NCBI GenBank assembly: GCA_018063245.1
Contig: JAGPBS010000021.1
Location: 1 to 36,037 of the forward strand
Source of the DNA: Alphaproteobacteria bacterium
Lineage (GTDB): Bacteria > Pseudomonadota > Alphaproteobacteria > JAGPBS01
Direction: 5' to 3'
Length of the DNA stretch: 36,037 nucleotides
Positions 8,542-17,727 of the stretch are shown here, one piece after another. The notes under the pieces are model-generated. The model searched no databases and had not been told where the DNA came from. It saw only the letters and a program-made list of their open reading frames with translations. The translations under genes and the position numbers were made by a program. Every line of letters starts with the position of its first letter. Position 1 is the first letter of the stretch.

Positions 8542-10170
8542 TTAAATATGAATATCTACTTTGGTTGGTGTTAAAATATAGTCACGTCCTTGGGCATCAC
8601 TCGCTGTAAGCTCAGTTAAGGAAGTGAGCATGTCATCATTCAGAAGAGATGGATTGTTCTGGGTGAACTCATTTTGTAGAATTTGCTGGTCTTGTCTTGA
8701 GCTGCCGCCTGAAAATGAAAATTCCATATTGTGTGATTCAAGCGTAAACCCAGAATCTTTCAGAGCATTTTCAAGAGTTTGACTATCTTTTTGCAGCAGT
8801 TTAAGGGTTTCAGGATTATCAGATTGAATTAGGGCATTCACACGGTTATCTGAGATGTTCAATTTGATTGTAATTTCACCAAGATCTTCAGGTGTGAGAC
8901 GAATGTTGATCTGGTCATCGCCATTGTTTAAAGCTGTAATGAGCTTAACGGCAACTTGCTCAGGAGCTGTTTGATTTGGAGCCGGCATAATAGAAGAGGC
9001 TGGTGATGTTAGATCAGTTAAAGAGCCTGTCGTAGAAAGAGGAGTGTTTGCAATCATCCCGAATGCCTCTAATGGCTTATCATTTGATGAAGGGTTCACT
9101 GTTGTTTCAGAAGATAAAGGCATATTTTTAGGAAGAGCAACTTGGTCAGGCTTTTCTGCATCAGTTGACTCATTTTGTGTGACTGTATCTTGCTGCAGAT
9201 TGAGAGGTTCTGAATCTGTTTTTATCTCAAGTTTTTGAGGTGCAGCAGACGCTTCACTCACCAGTTCAAATTCTTGTACAGGTTTTTCAATAAAGGCAAA
9301 ACTGAGTTGTTTCGGGCTTATTTCATCCGCTTCTTTTGATTTTTTACGTTTGGGTGCTTCTTTTATAGGAGCTGTGTCATCTGTTTTGAGTTCCGAGATA
9401 TCTTTAAGGTCATCGGTATCCGACAGTTTTTGTGTCGGAAAAAGCATAGCAGGTTGAGTTTGTTCTTTAGCAGGCTCTTTGTCTGAAGTCTGTTCAGGCG
9501 AGATTTGTATTGCATCTTCGATCTGAGCTGCGGATAAAAGAGAATTGCTCATTTGAGGTGTGGGGGATTCCTCTTTGGGCTCATCTATATTTTGCAAAAG
9601 GTTAGGTGTAATATCTGTTTGAGCAAGTTGTTCTGTACTCACTGTTTCTTGAGATGATGTAATTTGCGGCTCATCCAGAGTGGCAATAGAAGCCAAGTCG
9701 TTATGAAGTTTTTGTTTGATGAGGCGTTTGGTTGTAATAGATTCAGGTTCTTGAGGAATAAAGGAAGCCTCACTCTCTTCATGGTCTGCAAAAAGATCTG
9801 CTTCTTCAGAAGGCAGGACAAGTGAGAGCGTTTCCTGTATCTGTTCGTCTTGAACAGGAAGCATCATTGTTTCTGTAGAATCTTTTGATCCTTGAATTTG
9901 GTTTTCTGTTTGGAGTGGTTTTAATTTTTTATGTGAGAGCTGATCAGATTTTGCCTCATTTGTGTCTTGTCGCCTTTTGAGCCCTCTATCAGATATTTTT
10001 TTAGTGTCAGTTTCTATCTCATTTTGTTCTGATATGTTTTTTTGAAAATGATCTGTTTGCTCATTTTTTGATGCTTTATATGAACTAGGCTTTGCCTCAG
10101 ACGCTTGAGGAATAGAAACGCGCCCTTCATAAGCGAATGGATTGTGTCGTTGCATTGTGAGTTGAGCCAT
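8542..10170 (-). CDS. fliK: Flagellar hook-length control protein FliK
   Basis: Exported molecular ruler that sets hook length and switches the flagellar export gate to filament substrates. The 542-aa product has a long, low-complexity, Gln/Glu/Ser/Pro-rich N-terminal and middle part, as usual for FliK, and a conserved C-terminal Flg_hook domain with RLTPEDLGEITIKLNI and NPETLKLLQKDSQTLENAL (about residues 425-475). The frame is open up to 10206, but the sigma-54 promoter places the transcript start near 10196, and AAGGG lies 8 bases before the ATG at 10170, so this start is preferred (ATG at 10176 is an alternative). First gene of fliK-flgD-flgE. Confidence 0.9.
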   Translation of the reverse strand: MAQLTMQRHNPFAYEGRVSIPQASEAKPSSYKASKNEQTDHFQKNISEQNEIETDTKKISDRGLKRRQDTNEAKSDQLSHKKLKPLQTENQIQGSKDSTETMMLPVQDEQIQETLSLVLPSEEADLFADHEESEASFIPQEPESITTKRLIKQKLHNDLASIATLDEPQITSSQETVSTEQLAQTDITPNLLQNIDEPKEESPTPQMSNSLLSAAQIEDAIQISPEQTSDKEPAKEQTQPAMLFPTQKLSDTDDLKDISELKTDDTAPIKEAPKRKKSKEADEISPKQLSFAFIEKPVQEFELVSEASAAPQKLEIKTDSEPLNLQQDTVTQNESTDAEKPDQVALPKNMPLSSETTVNPSSNDKPLEAFGMIANTPLSTTGSLTDLTSPASSIMPAPNQTAPEQVAVKLITALNNGDDQINIRLTPEDLGEITIKLNISDNRVNALIQSDNPETLKLLQKDSQTLENALKDSGFTLESHNMEFSFSGGSSRQDQQILQNEFTQNNPSLLNDDMLTSLTELTASDAQGRDYILTPTKVDIHI

Positions 10171-10206
10171 ACTCATTTCCCTTTTAGAATTGTGAACCAT
10201 CCTCAT

Positions 10207-10223
10207 TGCAAGGAGCGTGCCAT
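10207..10223 (-). promoter_or_regulatory. Sigma-54 promoter of fliK-flgD-flgE
   Basis: On the minus strand the sequence reads TGGCACGCTCCTTGCA, an exact match to the -24/-12 consensus TGGCAYG-N4-TTGCW. It predicts transcription from near 10196, inside the longer fliK frame, and therefore rules against the upstream fliK start at 10206. Confidence 0.85.
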
Positions 10224-10303
10224 CCCTTTTTGCTCTAATAAATAATTGTTTTTAAAGTATTTTATTTCAAGGTGTTGTTTTGATCAAAGAGGGGGAGGTA
10301 GTT

Positions 10304-10349
10304 TTTGCCGATCAATAGGTGGTAAAAAGATCCTAGTCAGATCGGCAAA
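10304..10349. promoter_or_regulatory. Inverted repeat between divergent sigma-54 promoters; candidate activator site
   Basis: TTTGCCGATC (10304-10313) and GATCGGCAAA (10340-10349) form a perfect 10-bp inverted repeat; a weaker match (AAAGAGG/CCTCTTT) extends outward to about 10287-10362. It lies roughly 60-90 bases upstream of both sigma-54 promoters, the position expected for an enhancer-binding protein such as FlbD. The FlbD link is inferred. Confidence 0.55.
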
Positions 10350-10407
10350 GAATGACCTCTTTCCTAAAAAAATCAATAAAATCAATTGCATTTTTTGCCA
10401 TTTTTGA

Positions 10408-10423
10408 TGGCATGAAATTTGCA
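10408..10423 (+). promoter_or_regulatory. Sigma-54 promoter of flgL
   Basis: TGGCATGAAATTTGCA matches the -24/-12 consensus TGGCAYG-N4-TTGCW exactly. It predicts a start near 10434, about 43 bases before the flgL start codon. Confidence 0.85.
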
Positions 10424-10476
10424 AGGGTGTTAGACAGTATATAATGTATAGAACGATATGACGGAGGACTTTAAAG

Positions 10477-11376
10477 ATGACAATTACCAGGGTTGCGACA
10501 TCATCAATACGTGAACTGATGTTAAAAAGTGCAAATAAAGGTCGTGGCCAAATTGCAGATTATGAGACGCAGATTGCAACACAGCAAAAGGCGTCTCGTT
10601 ATACGGACATGGTGGGTCATTTGCCAAAATTTAATTTTGTTCAAAATGAGATTGCAAAAATTGGTCAATATAAAGAGAACATGGATAATGTACTTGCACG
10701 TATACAATCAACAGAAGGTGTCCTGAATAGTGTGTATAGAATGCTTGATGAGATGACAACAATGACAATTCAGGCGCGAAATCCAGGAAACCAGAATGGT
10801 CGTATTGATTTGATTGCTCAAAATTATAAGGCCGAGTTAGCAAATGCTTTAAATCGCAGTATTGCTGGTGTTTATTTATTTGGAGGGAATGAGATCTCAA
10901 TTCCGCCCGTTGATATTAATCCAAGTAATGATAATCAAGCAGCCCTTGCCACTGGTCAATATTATGTCGGGAGTGGAAAAAGTTTGAATGCAACAACAGA
11001 TGGTAGCACTGTTTTAGATTATGGTTTAAAAGCTGATGATGACTGGGCAACTTATTTTTTTAGTGGTTTGCAGCGTATTATTGATCAGCCGAATGATCAT
11101 GTGGCTTTAGGATTAGCTCTGGATGATGTGAATCGTGCAATGGATGAACTCACGCAAGCAATGGCGAAAGTGGGTCATCAGATGAAAACTTTTGAACAAG
11201 CAAAAGAAGATCATGTTGCTTTTGAGACGATCTATCAAGAAGATATTATCACGATGAATGGAGCTGATGTTCCTTATGCAATGGCTAGAATTACTGATTT
11301 GATTCTCTCACAAGAGGGCATTTTCTCATTGATTGCAAAAGAAAGTCGATTGAGCCTTGCGGACTATTTGCAATAG
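10477..11376 (+). CDS. flgL: Flagellar hook-filament junction protein FlgL
   Basis: A 299-aa flagellin-like axial protein, best read as FlgL (HAP3), which joins hook and filament. The N-terminal helical domain (MTITRVATSSIRELMLKSAN, then QIATQQKASRYTDM) and the segment NVLARIQSTEGVLNSVYRMLDEMTTMTIQARN match the FlgL/flagellin D0-D1 helices. GVYLFGGN (about 129-136) is the FlgL version of the 'FxG' motif preceding the variable domain. The C-terminal helices are present but the final residues are less typical. GGAGG lies upstream of the ATG. It has its own sigma-54 promoter and is divergent from fliK-flgD-flgE. A minor flagellin is the alternative reading. Confidence 0.85.
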   Translation: MTITRVATSSIRELMLKSANKGRGQIADYETQIATQQKASRYTDMVGHLPKFNFVQNEIAKIGQYKENMDNVLARIQSTEGVLNSVYRMLDEMTTMTIQARNPGNQNGRIDLIAQNYKAELANALNRSIAGVYLFGGNEISIPPVDINPSNDNQAALATGQYYVGSGKSLNATTDGSTVLDYGLKADDDWATYFFSGLQRIIDQPNDHVALGLALDDVNRAMDELTQAMAKVGHQMKTFEQAKEDHVAFETIYQEDIITMNGADVPYAMARITDLILSQEGIFSLIAKESRLSLADYLQ

Positions 11377-11406
11377 GTTTGTAGCTTAACGATGATCTCT
11401 TATAGA

Positions 11407-12129
11407 TCAACCCATCACATAGCCTTGACCGCGAACTGTCCGGATGATGGTTTGTTCTTTTTGATCATTGAGGATGGCTCTTAGTCTTTTAATATGAACA
11501 TCAATCGTTCTGGGTTCAATCGCATGATCAAGTCCCCAGAGATGATCAATGAGTTCATCACGTGTGAAGATTTTACCCTGATTCGAGATAAAGAGTGAGA
11601 TGAGTCGAAACTCAGAAGTACTTAGTTTTAGAAGTGTTTGATCTCTTAAAACAAGTCCTTGTTCAAGATTCAGGCTAATGTCTTTGTAGGTGAGAATATT
11701 TTGCTTTTCTTGGAAGTCGTTTGATCTGCGTAAAAGCGCATGGATGCGTGATAGCAATTCCTTAATGGAGAAAGGTTTTGTCATGTAATCATCAACACCA
11801 ATATCAAGGCCTGTAATTTTATCTGTTTCTGCTGCGCGTGCTGTTAACATTAAAATGGGTATTTTTTGTAGAAGTGTTGGTGCATTTTTACGGATATGGC
11901 GACAAATCTCAATGCCGCTTTCAGTTGGGAGCATCCAGTCAAGAATGATGAGATCTGGGTGTGATTTGATGAGTTTTTCGAAGCCCACTTGTCCATCAGC
12001 TGCGAGTAAAACTGTGTAGCCTTTTTGCTCTAGGTTATATTGCAGTAAAATCCGCAAGTCTTCCTCATCTTCAATGATGAGAATTGTGCCGAGTTTCTGT
12101 TTAGATGATGGTTCTGCTAGATGTGTCAT
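11407..12129 (-). CDS. phoB: Phosphate regulon response regulator PhoB
   Basis: OmpR/PhoB-type transcription factor that, when phosphorylated, binds Pho boxes and activates phosphate-starvation genes. The 240-aa product has an N-terminal receiver domain with the acidic pair E20/D21, phospho-acceptor D64 (IILDWMLP), T96 and K118 (TKPF), then a C-terminal winged helix with LSTSEFRLISLFISNQGKIFTRDELIDHLW and RTIDVHIKRLRAIL. Its 5' end overlaps phoU by 29 bases, indicating translational coupling in the pst operon. A partner kinase (PhoR) is not present in the window. A Pho box upstream of pstS suggests PhoB regulates its own operon. Confidence 0.93.
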   Translation of the reverse strand: MTHLAEPSSKQKLGTILIIEDEEDLRILLQYNLEQKGYTVLLAADGQVGFEKLIKSHPDLIILDWMLPTESGIEICRHIRKNAPTLLQKIPILMLTARAAETDKITGLDIGVDDYMTKPFSIKELLSRIHALLRRSNDFQEKQNILTYKDISLNLEQGLVLRDQTLLKLSTSEFRLISLFISNQGKIFTRDELIDHLWGLDHAIEPRTIDVHIKRLRAILNDQKEQTIIRTVRGQGYVMG

Positions 12130-12808
12130 ATTTAGGGCGTTTCTGATCTATGTGTTTTCCCTTAATGATGAAGTGAGCCATCTCTGCAATATTGGTTGCG
12201 TGATCTGCAATCCGTTCAATGTTCTTTGCAATGAAAAGAAGATGCATTCCGCTTACAATTTGCTCAGGATCTTTTTTCATCATATCAAGTGTTTCAATTG
12301 TAAAAGATGAGTGGAGTTTGTCAACTTCAATATCTCTTTCCCAGGCGCGCATACTGATTTCAAGGTCATGCTGCATCAGCCCATCAAGAATATCATGCAG
12401 AATCATTTCAGCAATATCAGCCATTGTGAATAAAGGCGCTGGAATGGCATAATTGGGAAGTTTAAAAAGAGTTTGCGCTCTTTTTGCAATGTTGCAGGTG
12501 TAATCACCAATGCGTTCAAGCGAGGCGCCAATTTTGGGTGAAGAGAGAATGATGCGTAAATCCAAAGCCATCGGTTGGCGAAGTGCAATAAGACGCAAGC
12601 TCTCGTTATCAATTTGATGCTGAAGATCATTGATACTTTTATCGGTTGAGATCACTTTTTCAGTAAGGGCCTGGTTTTTTTCACGTAAGCTGAGAATGGC
12701 CTGATGAAATTGTTCTTCAGCAAGGCCGCCCATCTGACTAATAACAGATTGCAGAGCTGCGATCTCGCGGTTAAAAGATTGAACAATATGGTTTTGTGAC
12801 TGGATCAT
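12101..12808 (-). CDS. phoU: Phosphate transport regulator PhoU
   Basis: Peripheral cytosolic regulator that links the Pst transporter to Pho signalling and represses the response when phosphate is plentiful. The 235-aa protein has the family size and its two repeated three-helix PhoU domains, each with the metal-binding E/DxxxD pattern (DLRIILSSPKIGASLERIGDYTCNIAKRA and HLLFIAKNIERIADHATNIAEMA). It lies 48 bases after pstB and overlaps phoB by 29 bases. Confidence 0.95.
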   Translation of the reverse strand: MIQSQNHIVQSFNREIAALQSVISQMGGLAEEQFHQAILSLREKNQALTEKVISTDKSINDLQHQIDNESLRLIALRQPMALDLRIILSSPKIGASLERIGDYTCNIAKRAQTLFKLPNYAIPAPLFTMADIAEMILHDILDGLMQHDLEISMRAWERDIEVDKLHSSFTIETLDMMKKDPEQIVSGMHLLFIAKNIERIADHATNIAEMAHFIIKGKHIDQKRPKYDTSSRTII

Positions 12809-12856
12809 GGTAAGGTTCTTTGTTTTTTTGTTTATTATCTGCTTGATTTGGTTAAA

Positions 12857-13657
12857 TTATCCATAACGGCCTGTAATATATCCTTGTGTTCTTTCATCTT
12901 TTGGGTTGGTGAAGAGATCATCTGTATCTCCAATTTCAACCATCTCGCCCATATGGAAAAAGGCAGTTCTGCCAGAGACGCGCGCTGCTTGTTGCATAGA
13001 GTGAGTGACAATCACTATTGTATATTTTTCTTTGAGTTCGTCAATTAATTCTTCAATATGCGCAGTTGCAATGGGATCAAGAGCTGAACATGGCTCATCC
13101 ATCAGAATCACATCAGGGCGAATCGCAATCGCTCTTGCGATGCAAAGACGCTGTTGTTGACCTCCTGATAGGCCTGTGCCGAGATCAAAAAGGCGATCCT
13201 TCACTTCAGTCCAGAGGCCTGCGCGCCTTAGGCTTTTTTCAACGATGATTTCCAGATCTTGCTTTAAATCAACCAAACCATGAAGGCGAGGGCCATAGGC
13301 TACATTATCAAAAATTGACTTTGGAAAAGGGTTTGGTTTCTGAAAAACCATGCCAATTTTTGCACGTAGTTGCACAACATCAATATTGTCACGATAGATG
13401 TCATCTTGTCCGAGATAGATTTTGCCTTCTATCTTCACACTTACAATCGTGTCATTCATACGATTAAGACATCGGAGGAAGGTTGATTTTCCGCAACCAG
13501 AAGGACCAATCAGTGCTGTTACCTTATGTTCAGGAATCTCAAGAGATATATTGCGCAGTGCCTGTTTTGCACCATAGAAGACATTGACGTTCTCAGCTTT
13601 CATTTTCGCTGGTGTGCTTTGAGTTTCTTGAAGGTCTGTGAATGGGTTTTGAGTCAT
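12857..13657 (-). CDS. pstB: Phosphate ABC transporter ATP-binding protein PstB
   Basis: ATPase subunit powering high-affinity phosphate import. The 266-aa protein has Walker A GPSGCGKS (51-58), Q-loop QKPNP (about 106-110), ABC signature LSGGQ (163-167), Walker B ILMDE (184-188) and the H-loop His219, with the PstB-specific LRCLNRMND segment. The frame could begin at a TTG at 13678 overlapping pstA, but the ATG at 13657, four bases after the pstA stop, gives the usual start. Confidence 0.96.
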   Translation of the reverse strand: MTQNPFTDLQETQSTPAKMKAENVNVFYGAKQALRNISLEIPEHKVTALIGPSGCGKSTFLRCLNRMNDTIVSVKIEGKIYLGQDDIYRDNIDVVQLRAKIGMVFQKPNPFPKSIFDNVAYGPRLHGLVDLKQDLEIIVEKSLRRAGLWTEVKDRLFDLGTGLSGGQQQRLCIARAIAIRPDVILMDEPCSALDPIATAHIEELIDELKEKYTIVIVTHSMQQAARVSGRTAFFHMGEMVEIGDTDDLFTNPKDERTQGYITGRYG

Positions 13658-13661
13658 TTTT

Positions 13662-14912
13662 CTACCATGATTTTTCAAATTTTTGACGAATATAGACAGC
13701 GATACTATTGATCATCATCAATAAGCAAATGAGAATCAAAATAGCGCCCGATGATTTTTCAATAAAGGCAACTTCAGGATTGTTTGCCCAAATGTAAATT
13801 TGCACGGGTAAAGCTGTTGCAGCTTCTAACGGATTTTCAGCGATATCTGCAATAAAAGCAACCATACCAATCATTAACAGAGGTGCTGTTTCACCAAGAG
13901 CACGGGAAAGACTGATAATTGTTCCGGTCATAATGCCTGGCATTGAGAGAGGCACAACGTGATGAAGAATGACCTGCATGGGCGATGCACCAAGGCCAAG
14001 AGCGGCATGTCGAATGGAGGCTGGGACGCTTCTGATCGCAAGACGTGCATTCATGATAAGAGGCGGCAGAGTCATGAGGCTTAAAACAAGTCCACCAACA
14101 AGAGGTGTTGATCTTGGAAGATGCATCGTATTGATGAAGATGGAAAGCCCCAGAAGACCAAAGACAATTGAAGGAACGGCAGCAAGATTATTGATGTTGA
14201 CTTCAAGCAGGTCAATGAATTTATTTTTGGGTGCGAACTCTTCAAGATAGAGTGCAGCGCCTATACCAACTGGAATGACAATCAAGGCAGTGATCATGAT
14301 GAGCATGAATGATCCCATGAACGCACCTGCAATACCAGCTTCTTCAGCTTCTCGGCTATCGGGTTTTGTGAGATAATCTATATTGAAGTGTCGTGTGATT
14401 AGATCTTTGCTATTGAGTGTTTGCGCCCATGTGATTTGCTTTTCTTGTAAAAGAGTTTCTTTTGGATGTCTGAAATATTGATCAAGGTCATCGGAAGCGT
14501 TGAGACGAATCATTGTTTCTTTTTTAGGAAGCTCGAAAGAGAGGATTTGTTGCAAGAAGTCACCTGCTGCATAAGGGCTGATCAAGGACATAACATCAGG
14601 ATCAATGTGATCGCTGTCAATTGCATCAGATAATTCCTTTTCCAAAAGGATGGAAAGTGTTTTAAGGGGTGACTCACTTTTCTGAACAAGGATTTGTTGC
14701 TCAAGCGTAAAGGGAATGGTTACTGTTCTTTTCATAAAGCTTGGCAGCCCATCGATTAGAATATTGCCAAGGATCATTACAAGACATAAAAAGCTAATGC
14801 CAAGAGAAAAAAAACCAAAAGATCGGAAAAGGTGATCTTTTCGATAACGGCGTTCTAGATTTTTTAAATAGCGCCCAGATTGGAAATAGTCAATTTGGTC
14901 ATTGATGATCAT
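13662..14912 (-). CDS. pstA: Phosphate ABC transporter permease PstA
   Basis: Inner-membrane permease partner of PstC. The 416-aa form is longer than the enterobacterial protein (near 300) because of an N-terminal extension with one membrane helix (about residues 33-55) and a periplasmic segment of about 130 residues, the arrangement (DUF3333) seen in alphaproteobacterial PstA. The C-terminal half has the permease helices and the ABC-coupling loop ([43 protein letters not shown]). It starts 9 bases after pstC stops. Confidence 0.94.
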   Translation of the reverse strand: MIINDQIDYFQSGRYLKNLERRYRKDHLFRSFGFFSLGISFLCLVMILGNILIDGLPSFMKRTVTIPFTLEQQILVQKSESPLKTLSILLEKELSDAIDSDHIDPDVMSLISPYAAGDFLQQILSFELPKKETMIRLNASDDLDQYFRHPKETLLQEKQITWAQTLNSKDLITRHFNIDYLTKPDSREAEEAGIAGAFMGSFMLIMITALIVIPVGIGAALYLEEFAPKNKFIDLLEVNINNLAAVPSIVFGLLGLSIFINTMHLPRSTPLVGGLVLSLMTLPPLIMNARLAIRSVPASIRHAALGLGASPMQVILHHVVPLSMPGIMTGTIISLSRALGETAPLLMIGMVAFIADIAENPLEAATALPVQIYIWANNPEVAFIEKSSGAILILICLLMMINSIAVYIRQKFEKSW

Positions 14913-14921
14913 GTGGCTATC

Positions 14922-16289
14922 CTAATCATATTTTTGTTGATACTTGCGCACTAAGTGCAAGGCTAAAATATTTAAGCCTAGAGTCAAAAGAAATAAGACA
15001 AGACCCAAAGCAAAGGCAGAGAGTGTTTTGGGAGAGTCAAATTCTTGATCGCCCACCATAATAGATGCGATTTGCACAGTTACTGTTGTGACTGAGTTTA
15101 ATGGATTGATGCTCATTTTGGCAGCCATACTTGCGGCCATGACAACAATCATGGTTTCACCAATGGCACGGCTTAAAGCTAACAGAATGCCGCCCGCAAT
15201 GCCAGGCAGGGCTGATGGAAGAACAACATGTTTGATTGTCTCAGATTTTGTTGCCCCAAGGCCTAAAGAGCCATCTCTTAATGATTGTGGGATGCTTTTT
15301 AAAGCATCATCAGTCATGGAGCTAATGAAGGGGATGATCATAATGCCCATAACAATCCCAGAGGCAAGAGCTGATTCAGAGCTTACAGAAAGGCCCAATG
15401 CATCACCAATATGTCTGAAAAAAGGCGCAACAATAAGAGCGGCAAAAAAGCCATAGACAATGGTTGGAATGCCGGCCAGCATTTCAAGAAAGGGTTTCAC
15501 AATCCGGCGTTGACTGGTTGTTAGGTACTCGCTGATCATGATCCCAGACATAATGCCAATCGGCACAGCAATAATCATCGCAATGAGTGAAATGAGAAAT
15601 GTACCCAGGAAGACCGGTAGAACACCATAGGAGGTCACAATGTCTTCTCCATTTGGGCCCGTTGCTGTTTGAGGGCTCCAGTGTGTTCCAAAGAGAAATT
15701 GTGTTAGAGGGATCTTTTCAAAGAAGTGAAGAGCTTGAAACAACAGCGTAAAGACAATGCCGATTGTGATAAAAATGGCGACAATCGAACAGATGAAGAA
15801 AAAGCCCTTGAGTTGCTTTTCTGTTTTTTCACGTGCTTTGAATTTTGGATTCAGCTTGCGGTAGGCGAGATAAGCTGTCGTTCCGAGGGTTCCAAAAAGC
15901 AGAACAATTGAGAAGATGTTGAATCTTTTAGTCCATGATTGATACAGAGGCAGAAAATCAGAAACTTCAGCAAAAGCAGGTTCCCGATTCATCATCAGAG
16001 ATAGTTTTAGATCGGACAGATATTCAGTCAGCAGCGTGTGATCGTGGATGTTAAGCGCATGACCCATGCGGTAAATGATAAATTGATCCAAGAGAAAATC
16101 TTTGATTATGTACCAAAACAATGCGGTCATGACGCACATAATCATGACTTGAAATAACATATAACTGCCGTGATACCAAGGTCTAGACATTGGCCTTTGA
16201 TCAGCAGAAAAATGGAAAGCTTTTTTTGTGCCTATAAAATAGGTACCGCTTAATAAAGTTAGAAAGAGAAAGGTGAAGAGAAAGGTCAT
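14922..16289 (-). CDS. pstC: Phosphate ABC transporter permease PstC
   Basis: Inner-membrane permease of the Pst system. The 455-aa protein is the long alphaproteobacterial type: extra N-terminal membrane helices and a soluble stretch precede the six-helix permease domain. The coupling loop is clear (LGLGATKSETIKHVVLPSALPGIAGGILLALSRAIGETMIV). The start codon overlaps the pstS stop by 4 bases (ATGA), so translation is coupled. Confidence 0.94.
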   Translation of the reverse strand: MTFLFTFLFLTLLSGTYFIGTKKAFHFSADQRPMSRPWYHGSYMLFQVMIMCVMTALFWYIIKDFLLDQFIIYRMGHALNIHDHTLLTEYLSDLKLSLMMNREPAFAEVSDFLPLYQSWTKRFNIFSIVLLFGTLGTTAYLAYRKLNPKFKAREKTEKQLKGFFFICSIVAIFITIGIVFTLLFQALHFFEKIPLTQFLFGTHWSPQTATGPNGEDIVTSYGVLPVFLGTFLISLIAMIIAVPIGIMSGIMISEYLTTSQRRIVKPFLEMLAGIPTIVYGFFAALIVAPFFRHIGDALGLSVSSESALASGIVMGIMIIPFISSMTDDALKSIPQSLRDGSLGLGATKSETIKHVVLPSALPGIAGGILLALSRAIGETMIVVMAASMAAKMSINPLNSVTTVTVQIASIMVGDQEFDSPKTLSAFALGLVLFLLTLGLNILALHLVRKYQQKYD

Positions 16290-17353
16290 TCAGGCCGTCT
16301 TTCTTTTTTTAGCTCTTGTTTGATTTTTACATCTTGGGCCTGCCGCTCTGTTTCTGTTAAAGGGATAAGTCCTTTTTGTGCCAGAAAGCCATTTTCGCCG
16401 AGCATGTCTTGACTTAGATAAAAATCAATGAAGGTGTAGAGCGCTTCTTTCTTGAGTGGGGCTGGAGGTTTTGTATAAATAAAAAGTGAGCGTGCTGCTG
16501 TGTAGCGATGATTCCGGACATTTTCAGGTGTTGCTTCAGTGCCTGAAATTTTAGAGGCCTGAATCAAATGTGTGTTGCGTGCATAATAGCTGTATCCAAC
16601 AACACCAAGAGCATATTTATTTTTCTGAAGTTTTTGAATGATCAGATTGTCATTCTCACCAGCATCAACAAAGGCGCCATCTTCACGAATAAGACTGCAT
16701 TGAAACTTGGCATCTTGTTCTGATATGTTGAGAATTTTGGTCAGATCAGGGCAGCCTTTTTGCATGATCGTTTCTGTAAAGCTCTCTCTTGTTCCTGAAG
16801 TGGGGGGAGGTCCTAAGATTTCAATATCATGTTTTGGAAAGGTCGATTGAATATCTTTCCAGCTTGTATTGGGATTCGGGATTAGTTTTCCTTGGTAAGG
16901 AATTTCTTTGGCGAGCGCTAGCCAAAGATCTTGTGGAGAGAGGTCAAATAATTTTTCTCCCTTCTTATTGGCAATAATAATGCCATCATAACCGATCACA
17001 ATTTCGTGAATGTCTGCGATTCCATTTTGAGCGCAATAGTGACGCTCGCTCTCTTTAAGTTGTCGAGAAGCATTCACAATGTCAGGATAGCCATCGCCCG
17101 TTCTTGTACAAAATTGATGAATACCACCGCCGGTTCCATTGCTTTCGACAACGGGTGCGGGGTACTGATGTTGCTTTGTAAAAAGCTCAGCAACAATCGC
17201 ACTAAACGGAAAAACGGTTGAAGAACCTGCGAGACGAAGCTGTTTTGAGCCAGAAAATGAAGAAGGCTCCGCAAACACGTCTGCTCCCTGGCAAACGAAT
17301 ATTAGAAAAAAAGTGAAGAAAATGTTAATTTTATCTTGCCGAAAGAACTTCAT
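16286..17353 (-). CDS. pstS: Periplasmic phosphate-binding protein PstS
   Basis: Periplasmic receptor that delivers phosphate to PstCAB. The 355-aa precursor has a signal peptide (hydrophobic residues 10-22, likely cleavage near AEPSS at 28-31). Phosphate-binding segments are visible: LAGSSTVFP (41-49), ESNGTGGGIHQF (70-81) and NASRQLK (94-100), plus PPTSGTRESF. It is the first gene of pstSCAB-phoU-phoB. The ribosome-binding site is weak, and the gene is preceded by a 157-bp fold-back repeat and a Pho promoter. Confidence 0.94.
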   Translation of the reverse strand: MKFFRQDKINIFFTFFLIFVCQGADVFAEPSSFSGSKQLRLAGSSTVFPFSAIVAELFTKQHQYPAPVVESNGTGGGIHQFCTRTGDGYPDIVNASRQLKESERHYCAQNGIADIHEIVIGYDGIIIANKKGEKLFDLSPQDLWLALAKEIPYQGKLIPNPNTSWKDIQSTFPKHDIEILGPPPTSGTRESFTETIMQKGCPDLTKILNISEQDAKFQCSLIREDGAFVDAGENDNLIIQKLQKNKYALGVVGYSYYARNTHLIQASKISGTEATPENVRNHRYTAARSLFIYTKPPAPLKKEALYTFIDFYLSQDMLGENGFLAQKGLIPLTETERQAQDVKIKQELKKERRPE

Positions 17354-17388
17354 TCTGGTAAAAACTTAGTCGTTAATGTTTCATTAAT

Positions 17389-17545
17389 AAGTATCTAGTG
17401 CTTGTTAATAAATGCGGAAGAACCGTCATTGCGAGCGAAGCGTGGCAATCTCTTTCGAATTTCTAGATTGCCACGTCGGCTCCCGACTATGTCGTGAACC
17501 TCCTCGCAATGACGAAAGTCATTTATTAACAAGCACTAGATACTT
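17389..17545. repeat. Fold-back element with perfect 26-bp inverted ends, in the pst leader
   Basis: Positions 17389-17414 and 17520-17545 are perfect 26-base inverted repeats (outer sequence AAGTATCTAGTGCTTG). They enclose a second, inner palindromic unit at 17425-17513. The element lies between the Pho promoter and pstS, and its right edge falls almost on the predicted transcript start, so the pst messenger would begin with this hairpin. It resembles a small non-autonomous mobile element; no coding capacity. Confidence 0.85.
17425..17513. repeat. Dispersed palindromic repeat, 'GTCATTGCGAG' type, copy 1
   Basis: Starts GTCATTGCGAGCGAAGCG and ends CCTCGCAATGAC; an inner GTGGCAATCT/AGATTGCCAC pair forms a second stem. 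A diverged copy occurs at 35829-35940. Confidence 0.8.
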
Positions 17546-17553
17546 CCACAGGC

Positions 17554-17587
17554 ACTATAACAGAATGAATGTGACAATTTGATGACA
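17554..17587 (-). promoter_or_regulatory. Pho box and -10 element of the pst operon
   Basis: The minus strand reads TGTCATCAAATTGTCACA (17587-17570): two TGTCA half-sites 11 bases apart, the PhoB site layout. After a 10-base gap comes TATAGT (17559-17554), a good -10 at the spacing typical of PhoB-activated promoters. Predicted start is near 17546. Confidence 0.75.
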
Positions 17588-17727
17588 AAAATGAATTTTT
17601 TTAATGGATATCGCGTCTTGATTCTTGCTTGAGCGGTTTATTTTCCGCGTTGTGTTGTTTTTTTATGTTTAACGCTGCGAATGTTTTCCTTATACATTAA
17701 ATAATTTGTGCATTTTATTCTTATGTC

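Noticed and set aside
10171-10206. Upstream start for fliK at 10206.
   Set aside because: The sigma-54 -12 element is at 10208-10209, so transcription should begin near 10196, after this codon.
17389-17545. Reading the inverted repeat as a CRISPR unit or a simple terminator.
   Set aside because: There is no regular repeat-spacer series, and the outer arms lack a following T-run; nested palindromes fit a fold-back mobile element better.
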